Shown: positions 52,432 to 57,418 of the stretch, in pieces
How positions within the stretch are numbered: the first letter of the stretch is position 1
How the letters are laid out: each line of letters starts with the position of its first letter
Origin: Streptomyces sparsogenes
GTDB taxonomy: Bacteria > Actinomycetota > Actinomycetes > Streptomycetales > Streptomycetaceae
Length of the DNA stretch: 57,418 nt
NCBI RefSeq assembly: GCF_001704635.1
Contig: NZ_MAXF01000174.1
Span: 1-57,418 of the forward strand
Reading direction: 5' to 3'
Translations under genes and position numbers: made by a program
Notes under the pieces: model-generated
Told to the model about the DNA's origin: nothing
Database searches by the model: none
Seen by the model: the letters and a program-made list of their open reading frames with translations, nothing else

Positions 52432-52459
52432 ACACTATCGGACGAACCCGACGGCGCAA
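52432..52459 (-). promoter_or_regulatory. Promoter of DUF6296-like gene
   Basis: Minus strand TTGCGC (52459-52454), a 16-base spacer, TAGTGT (52437-52432), giving a leader of about 45 bases. Confidence 0.55.
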
Positions 52460-52494
52460 GGGCGCGGGCGGTGCCCCGGTCCGCGGGCCCCGGG

Positions 52495-52548
52495 CCGAAC
52501 AGTCGTTTCACGCCGTTGTTCGGTGTGGCGGGAGGGGCTGCCGAACAA
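52495..52548. promoter_or_regulatory. Three half-sites upstream of AraC gene
   Basis: CCGAACAG (52495-52502), TTGTTCGG (52516-52523) and CCGAACAA (52541-52548) share one 7-base core in forward, reverse and forward orientation, within the divergent region and 72 bases before the AraC start. Probable autoregulatory binding sites. Confidence 0.5.
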
Positions 52549-52620
52549 TCACGGGGCCGGTGAACTCGATCTCGTCGATGGGGGACTCCCGACGAGGGAG
52601 ATGGCCGGAACGGAAAGACG

Positions 52621-53493
52621 ATGAACATGCGTGTGGCGGACGGGCAGCGGCTGCGACTGGGCGGGGTGGGGGTGTCCGTACTGCGTCCCCCGGCGCCCCC
52701 GTCCCCGCGCGTGCCCCAGCCGGTCCCGCGCTCGGCGCCCGAGCGCTGGCAGGTCGCGCTGGTGGTGGGCGGGACGATGAGGTTCGAGCGGAACCGCGAC
52801 ACGGTCGACTGCGAGAGCGGTGATCTGCTGCTGTACGACGCCGCCGCGCCGTCCGGTGCGACGGCGGTGCTCGCCAAGGGGCCCGCGCGGGCGGTGATCC
52901 TCCACCTGCCCGAGCACCTGGTGCCGGTCCCGGGGCACGCGCTGAGCAGCCTGACGGCGCGGCCGATCCCCGCGCGCCCCGGCCCGGGGGCGCTGCTGGG
53001 CGGGTTTCTGCGGGGGTTCGCGGAGGAGGCGGCGTGGCCCCGGCTGTCCGAGACGGGGCGGCTGGGCTCGGCGGCGGTGGACCTGGCGGTGGCCTTCCTG
53101 GCGCATCTGGCCGAGGCCGAGGGGCTGCTCCAAGAGGGTCTGCCGTCGGCCCGGGCCCGGCAGGAGGCGCTGCTGCGGGAGGTGAAGGGGTTCGTCCTGC
53201 GGAACCTGGGCCGCGAGGACCTGTCCCCCGCGACGATCGCGGCGGCCCACCACATCTCGGTGCGGTATCTGCACCAGCTGTTCCAGCGGGAGGAGCTGAC
53301 CGTGCGGGACTGGGTCCGGGAGCGGCGGCTGGAGCGGGCCCGGGCGGACCTGGCCGACGCCTCGCTGGCCGAGCGGGGCGTCGGGGAGATCGGCAGGCGG
53401 TGGGGTTTCCCGGACGGCGCGGCGTTCAGCCGGGCCTTCAGGAAGGCGTACGGGGTCCCCCCGGGCGAGTACCGCCGCCACCCGCGCCCCTGA
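52621..53493 (+). CDS. AraC-family transcriptional regulator
   Basis: A 290-residue protein. The N-terminal cupin-like effector domain (WQVALVVGGTMRFERNRDTVDCESGDLLLYDAA) resembles the AraC_binding_2 type. The C-terminal pair of helix-turn-helix motifs comprises LSPATIAAAHHISVRYLHQLFQREELTVRDWVRERRLERAR and VGEIGRRWGFPDGAAFSRAFRKAYGVPPGEYRR. Start ATG (a second ATG lies two codons on). Targets unknown; the neighbouring DUF6296-like gene is a candidate because it shares the divergent region. Confidence 0.9.
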   Translation: MNMRVADGQRLRLGGVGVSVLRPPAPPSPRVPQPVPRSAPERWQVALVVGGTMRFERNRDTVDCESGDLLLYDAAAPSGATAVLAKGPARAVILHLPEHLVPVPGHALSSLTARPIPARPGPGALLGGFLRGFAEEAAWPRLSETGRLGSAAVDLAVAFLAHLAEAEGLLQEGLPSARARQEALLREVKGFVLRNLGREDLSPATIAAAHHISVRYLHQLFQREELTVRDWVRERRLERARADLADASLAERGVGEIGRRWGFPDGAAFSRAFRKAYGVPPGEYRRHPRP

Positions 53494-53511
53494 GGCGGCG
53501 GGCGGGCCGCT

Positions 53512-55185
53512 TCAGCCGCGCAGGGCGGCCCACGTGTGCACGCCCACCTGACCGTCGGCCCTGAGCCCGTGGTGCCGCTGGAAGCTCTTGACGGCGGCCA
53601 GGGTGTCGGCTCCGAACTGGCCGTCGATGCCGTGGGGGCCGATGTCGTAGCCACGGCCCTTGAGGATGCACTGCACCTGCACCACCCGCCTGTTCCGATC
53701 CCCCAACTGGGTGAGCGCCGTCCCCGCGTACGCGTCGCAGGACTTCCACGGCTGCGGCTCCCCGGTCGGGGCCGGGGCCTTGTGGGGGGTGGTGGCCTTG
53801 TCGCCCGGCTGTCGCGGCTGTGGCCGCGGCGAGGCGCCCTCCCCCGACGGGACGCCGTCCGCCGGCCGGCCGGTGGGCGGCGAGACGACGATCACGGTGG
53901 TCGAGCCGGGGGCCGGCGGGCTCTCCGTGCGGTGCTTCCCGCCCTTCTTGGGCGCCTTGCCGGTCGGGGCCGGGTGGGAGGGGGTGGCGGACGCGCTCCG
54001 CGGGGAGGCGGCCGGCTTCTCGGCCCGCTCCTTGGGGGCGGAGCCCATCCTCGGTACGGCGAAGGCGAGCGCTCCGACGGCGACGGCGGCGACGGCCGCT
54101 CCGGTGAGCACGAGCGGGCGCCGGCTCCGGGTCGCCTCCCCCGCCGCGCGCTCGGGCGCGGCGCGGCGCAGAACCGTCAGCTGGTCCATGGGCGGGACCG
54201 CGGCGGTCGGCCCCATCCAGGTGGCTCGGGACTCGATCACCCGCGCCACCGGGGCCGGCCAGGTGAGCGCGGGCTCGTGCCCGCGTGCCAGCTCGGCGAT
54301 CCGGCGCGGGGTCGGCCGCTCGGCCGCGGTCTTGGCCAGACAGCCGGTGATCAGCTCGGCGAGTTCCGGGTCGGTCTCGGCCACCTTGGCCAGCACGGCC
54401 TCGTCCGGCGGGGCGTAGATCACGCGATGGACGACATCGCCGGTCGCCCCCTCGCCGAAGGGGGCCGTGCCGGCGGCGGCCAGCGCCAGGACCGAGCCGA
54501 GGGAGAAGACGTCGGACGCGGTGTCCACCTCGCGTCCGTTCGCCTGCTCGGGGGACATGAAGGCGGGGGTGCCCAGCTGCTGGCCCGTCATGGTCAGCGC
54601 GCTGGTGTCGGCGGTGTGCGCGACACCGAAGTCGATGACGCGCACACCGTCCCCGCCCAGCAGGACGTTCGACGGCTTGAGATCGCGGTGCACGATCCCG
54701 GCGGCCGCGATGGCGCCGAGCGCCTGCCCGATCTCGCAGGCAAGCCGCCAGACGACCGGGGCGGGCAGCGGCCCGAAGCGGCGTACGGCGTCGGCCAGCG
54801 AGAGCCCGGGGATGTAGGCCGTGGCCATCCACAGGCGTTCCTCGTCGTCGAACCCGGAGTCCAGCAGCCCCGCCGTGTATGTGCCGTGGACCCGCCGTAC
54901 CGCCTCCACCTCGCGCTCGAAGCGGCGGCGGAACCCGGGGTCCTCGGCGTACTCCGGCCGGATCACCTTGATCGCGACGAGGGACTCGGCCCGGTAGCCC
55001 GCGGCGTCGCCCGCGTCCCGTCCGAGGTAGAGCCGGCCCATCCCGCCCCCGCCGAGCCGGGCGAGCACCCGGTAGGGGCCGATGTCGGCGGGGTCCGTCT
55101 TCAGCAGCGGTTTCGCGCCGAGCTCCTCGAGGTCGGCCGCGGTCAGCTCCCCGGCCTCGGGCCGGGCCGGTGCTCTCTCAGACAT
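53512..55185 (-). CDS. Membrane Ser/Thr kinase with peptidoglycan-binding domain
   Basis: A 557-residue Hanks kinase: GGGGMGRLYLG at about 45, ATP lysine K73 (VAIKVI), HRDLKPSN from 166, DFG at 185. A transmembrane helix (VLTGAAVAAVAVGALAFAV) lies near 350-370, followed by a Pro/Lys/Ser-rich spacer. The C-terminal domain, VVQVQCILKGRGYDIGPHGIDGQFGADTLAAVKSFQRHHGL, is a PG_binding_1 fold exposed to the wall. ATG at 55185 follows GAGGAAG. It sits beside WXG100 and EccC genes, so it may sense the wall for the type VII system. Confidence 0.92.
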   Translation of the reverse strand: MSERAPARPEAGELTAADLEELGAKPLLKTDPADIGPYRVLARLGGGGMGRLYLGRDAGDAAGYRAESLVAIKVIRPEYAEDPGFRRRFEREVEAVRRVHGTYTAGLLDSGFDDEERLWMATAYIPGLSLADAVRRFGPLPAPVVWRLACEIGQALGAIAAAGIVHRDLKPSNVLLGGDGVRVIDFGVAHTADTSALTMTGQQLGTPAFMSPEQANGREVDTASDVFSLGSVLALAAAGTAPFGEGATGDVVHRVIYAPPDEAVLAKVAETDPELAELITGCLAKTAAERPTPRRIAELARGHEPALTWPAPVARVIESRATWMGPTAAVPPMDQLTVLRRAAPERAAGEATRSRRPLVLTGAAVAAVAVGALAFAVPRMGSAPKERAEKPAASPRSASATPSHPAPTGKAPKKGGKHRTESPPAPGSTTVIVVSPPTGRPADGVPSGEGASPRPQPRQPGDKATTPHKAPAPTGEPQPWKSCDAYAGTALTQLGDRNRRVVQVQCILKGRGYDIGPHGIDGQFGADTLAAVKSFQRHHGLRADGQVGVHTWAALRG

Positions 55186-55247
55186 CAATCTTCCTCAGGG
55201 ACGCCATGTTCGTTCGGGAACGCCGCCGTCCCGGGCCTGGTGCGGAC

Positions 55248-55544
55248 TCAGCCGTTGCCGCCGGCCCGGGAGATCTCCTTCAGCACCGTGTCGAACTTCC
55301 GCTGGAACTCGTCCAGCGCCTGCTTGATCTTCCTCAGGTCGGCCTGCGCCCCCTGCCAGGCGGAACGGAACTCGTTCGCGTGGCGTCCGCTCCAGTGGGT
55401 CGGGTCGCTCAGCACGCTGCCGGCCGAGGACAGCTGGTCGATCGAGTGCTGGAAGCCTCCGTCGATGATGGTGAGGAACTTCCGGCTCGCGGTGTGCGCC
55501 GCCTCGTCGACCTTGACCGTGCCCGCTCCTGCTGCTCCTGACAT
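55248..55544 (-). CDS. WXG100-family (ESAT-6-like) protein
   Basis: A 98-residue four-helix-hairpin protein, the usual substrate or chaperone type of ESX/type VII secretion. The turn motif is W-S-G in DPTHWSGRHANEFRSAW, followed by a helix with the charged/hydrophobic spacing LRKIKQALDEFQRKFDTVLKEI. It ends AGGNG. GAGGAA precedes the ATG. The 165-bp gap to the upstream EccC gene shows no obvious promoter. Confidence 0.9.
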   Translation of the reverse strand: MSGAAGAGTVKVDEAAHTASRKFLTIIDGGFQHSIDQLSSAGSVLSDPTHWSGRHANEFRSAWQGAQADLRKIKQALDEFQRKFDTVLKEISRAGGNG

Positions 55545-55709
55545 GCTGCGATTCCTCTTTCTCTTTCCTGATGTTGTCCGACAGGAATTCTTCTGCCGGG
55601 GCTGTGGGGTGTCATTGGCGCCGGGCGCAGGGTCCTTGGCACCCGGCGCACGGCGGACACGCGCCGTCGCGGTGCCGTGCCGCGCCGGCTGACACGGCGG
55701 GGGTGGTGG

Positions 55710-57418
55710 TCAGCGGGCCACCTGGACGCCGGCGGCCGCGCCGTCGCTGATCAGGTAGCCGCGCCCGGGCAGGGCCGCCATCCGGTCGTGCCGGGGCAGC
55801 ACGGCGCCCAACAGGTCCCCGTCGAGGTCGTGGTCGGGGACGAGGAGCACACCGCAGTGGCTCTCCCGCACCCGCTGGGTCCAGTGGCCGTAGCCCCGGC
55901 GGAGGGCTTCGGCGCGGCCCGCCGCGACCAGATGGCGGCCGGGGCCGGCCGAGGACAGCCAGCGGTCCACGACTCCGGTCTCGTCGTCCACCGTGTCGGC
56001 GTCGTCGATCAGCAGGAGGGTGGGGCCCGGGCAGCCGGCCAGGGCCTCTTCCAGGCCGTCGTAGCGGTCCACCAGGACCGTGGGGCCCGGCAGGTCCCGC
56101 AGGGGCGAGCGGCGGGGGGCGAAGGCGACGACGGCGGGCGGTTCGGCGGCGGCCCGCGTCAGGTGGGCGATGGTGCACAAGGCCGTGCTGCGGCCGGATC
56201 GCGGCGGCCCGGCGATCAGGGCGTGTTCGTGCTCGTACAGCCGCAGCCCGGCGCGGCCGAGGGTGTCCGCGTCCAGGCCGACCGGAATCCACCACGGCTC
56301 GCCGCCGGCCGACAGCTCCGCGCCGAGGTCGGCGCGGGACAGGTCGGTGGGGAGCAGCCCGATCCGCGGGGCGGTGCGCGGCGCGTCGGGGAAGCGGGCC
56401 GCGGTGTCGGCGACGGCCGCCGCCAGGTCCTCGCCCGGCCAGCCGATCTGGATCACCTGCCGGCTGTCCGCCACCACGGCGCGGCCGGGCACATAGCCGG
56501 GCACCGAGCCGCGCGGCACGTCGAAGTAGCCGTACTCGGTGGGGTCGGCGAGCCGCATCAGCAGCTTCTGCCGGGTCAGCGACGCCCAGGCGGACGGCAC
56601 GGCGCCGGAGCGGTCGGCGGTGACCGCGAAGCGGATGCCGACGGCCGGGCCGTCGGCGTAGACCCGGGCGAGTTCGTCGAGGGTGTTCATCCCGGCGACG
56701 TCCTTGTCGAGGTCCGAGATCAGCGCGCCCAGGTTGTCCAGCAGCACCAGCCAGTCGGGCCGGTCGGCGGTGCCCTGGGCCTTGCGCTCGTCCAGTTCGC
56801 GGCGGAGCAGCCGGACGAGCCGCAGCATGCGCTCGCGTTCGGCCGAGCCGATGTGCGCCCCGGTGTGCGGCAGGGCGGCGAGCGGCGCCAGGTCCCCGGC
56901 GCCCAGGTCGAGGACGAACAGATGGCACCGGTCGGGCGGCTGGGAGCCGGCGACCGTCAGGGCGAGCGCAGCCAGCGCGGTGGTGGTCCCGGAGCCGCCC
57001 CCGCCGTAGATCAGGACGTTGCCCTCGGCCGGGTCCCAGCCGACGGGGTACTGCCGCTGGCGGTCGGGGTCGTCGGCGAGCGCGTACGCGGGCAGGCCGG
57101 CGGCCTCGCCGAGGAGCCCCCGCTCCGCGGCCGCGGGCAGGTCCGCGGAGCGTACGACCGCGGGCAGCGGGTCGGGCCAGGGGCGCCGGGGCGGGGCGAA
57201 CCCGGCCCCCGCGGCGGCCTTCTGGGCGGCCGTGACCAGGCGGCGCAGGTCGGTGTCGCCGTCGGGCTCCTCGGTGACCGGGCCCACCGCCGGCAGGCCC
57301 AGCAGGAACGGGGCGACGGTCACCGGGGCGGTCACCGCGGCCTTGGGGGTGACGCCGGTGGACAGCGCGGTCTGCACCGGCAGCACCTCCCGGGCGCTGA
57401 GCCGGTAGTAGGCGCGGC
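55710..57418 (-). CDS. eccC: EccC-type FtsK/SpoIIIE ATPase, C-terminal part (runs off window)
   Basis: Motor of the ESX/type VII secretion system; the gene's 5' end lies beyond the window, leaving 568 codons. It opens with YYRLSAREVLPVQTALSTG, typical of the end of EccC domain D1. It contains two further ATPase-like domains: GWDPAEGNVLIYGGGGSGTTTALA with VLDLGAGDL, and ALIAGPPRSGRSTALCTI with TLLLIDDADTVDDE. Both P-loops are close to consensus (GGGSGTT and GPPRSGRST). In EccC proteins the C-terminal ATPase binds the EsxB signal. Confidence 0.9.
   Translation of the reverse strand, partial: RAYYRLSAREVLPVQTALSTGVTPKAAVTAPVTVAPFLLGLPAVGPVTEEPDGDTDLRRLVTAAQKAAAGAGFAPPRRPWPDPLPAVVRSADLPAAAERGLLGEAAGLPAYALADDPDRQRQYPVGWDPAEGNVLIYGGGGSGTTTALAALALTVAGSQPPDRCHLFVLDLGAGDLAPLAALPHTGAHIGSAERERMLRLVRLLRRELDERKAQGTADRPDWLVLLDNLGALISDLDKDVAGMNTLDELARVYADGPAVGIRFAVTADRSGAVPSAWASLTRQKLLMRLADPTEYGYFDVPRGSVPGYVPGRAVVADSRQVIQIGWPGEDLAAAVADTAARFPDAPRTAPRIGLLPTDLSRADLGAELSAGGEPWWIPVGLDADTLGRAGLRLYEHEHALIAGPPRSGRSTALCTIAHLTRAAAEPPAVVAFAPRRSPLRDLPGPTVLVDRYDGLEEALAGCPGPTLLLIDDADTVDDETGVVDRWLSSAGPGRHLVAAGRAEALRRGYGHWTQRVRESHCGVLLVPDHDLDGDLLGAVLPRHDRMAALPGRGYLISDGAAAGVQVAR

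Overview
The window looks like a stretch of a Streptomyces (or close actinomycete) chromosome. Base composition is very high in G+C, with G/C in nearly every third codon position. GTG starts are common, and genes often overlap as GTGA/ATGA. The gene families also fit: PASTA-less Hanks kinases with PQQ or peptidoglycan-binding tails, a SigB/F/G-type sigma factor, an alpha-lytic-type secreted protease, a GH75 chitosanase, sugar ABC importers without their own ATPase, and a type VII secretion (ESX) cluster. I saw no rRNA, tRNA or CRISPR array.

Layout. 1-848: IS5-family element with a -1 frameshifted transposase. 909-3930: membrane Ser/Thr kinase divergent from an SMI1/KNR4 protein, sharing a palindromic and probably leaderless promoter. 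3995-7901: SDR, EamA transporter and polysaccharide deacetylase (minus strand, overlapping ends), divergent from an MGDG-synthase-like glycosyltransferase that is preceded by an Arg-rich mini-ORF. 8014-12043: coiled-coil/Lys-rich/winged-helix protein, VOC protein, and a ClpC-like ATPase whose C-terminus is frameshifted. 12178-17522: HxlR regulator, AlaA-type aminotransferase, AEC transporter, 6-phosphogluconate dehydrogenase and DoxX protein. 17572-21039: a secreted two-gene vWA system divergent from a CdaR/PucR regulator. 21046-25796: an orphan DnaK overlapping a DUF1275 membrane protein, a FUSC-type exporter and an anchored low-complexity protein.

25926-31327: a GntR/FCD regulator divergent from a class V aminotransferase and a substrate-binding protein plus two permeases, with three copies of an operator-like motif between them. 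31363-35585: a PHP phosphoesterase resembling PolX without its polymerase core, and an FGGY sugar kinase broken by a MITE and an IS701-family element inserted at the same point. 35916-41094: SigB-type sigma factor, a tiny membrane protein, a baeRF/Vms1-like protein, PolX and a family-5 uracil-DNA glycosylase. 41208-45551: secreted serine protease with a Gly/Gln repeat linker, rhamnose mutarotase, DeoR regulator, AgaS-type SIS protein and the stump of a class II aldolase, which suggests a decayed amino-sugar locus. 45566-46267: chitosanase behind a CsnR-type operator.

46386-50304 is the most unusual part. An adenylation domain lacking its A8 hinge is fused to four membrane helices, and it converges with an ATP-grasp ligase and a GNAT acetyltransferase. 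50427-53493: STAS protein and an ECF sigma factor with overlapping 3' ends, a small DUF6296-like protein and an AraC regulator. 53512-57418: kinase with a peptidoglycan-binding tail, WXG100 protein and an EccC ATPase running off the window, i.e. the edge of an ESX/T7SS cluster.

Functional assignments are by recognition of motifs; no database search was run.
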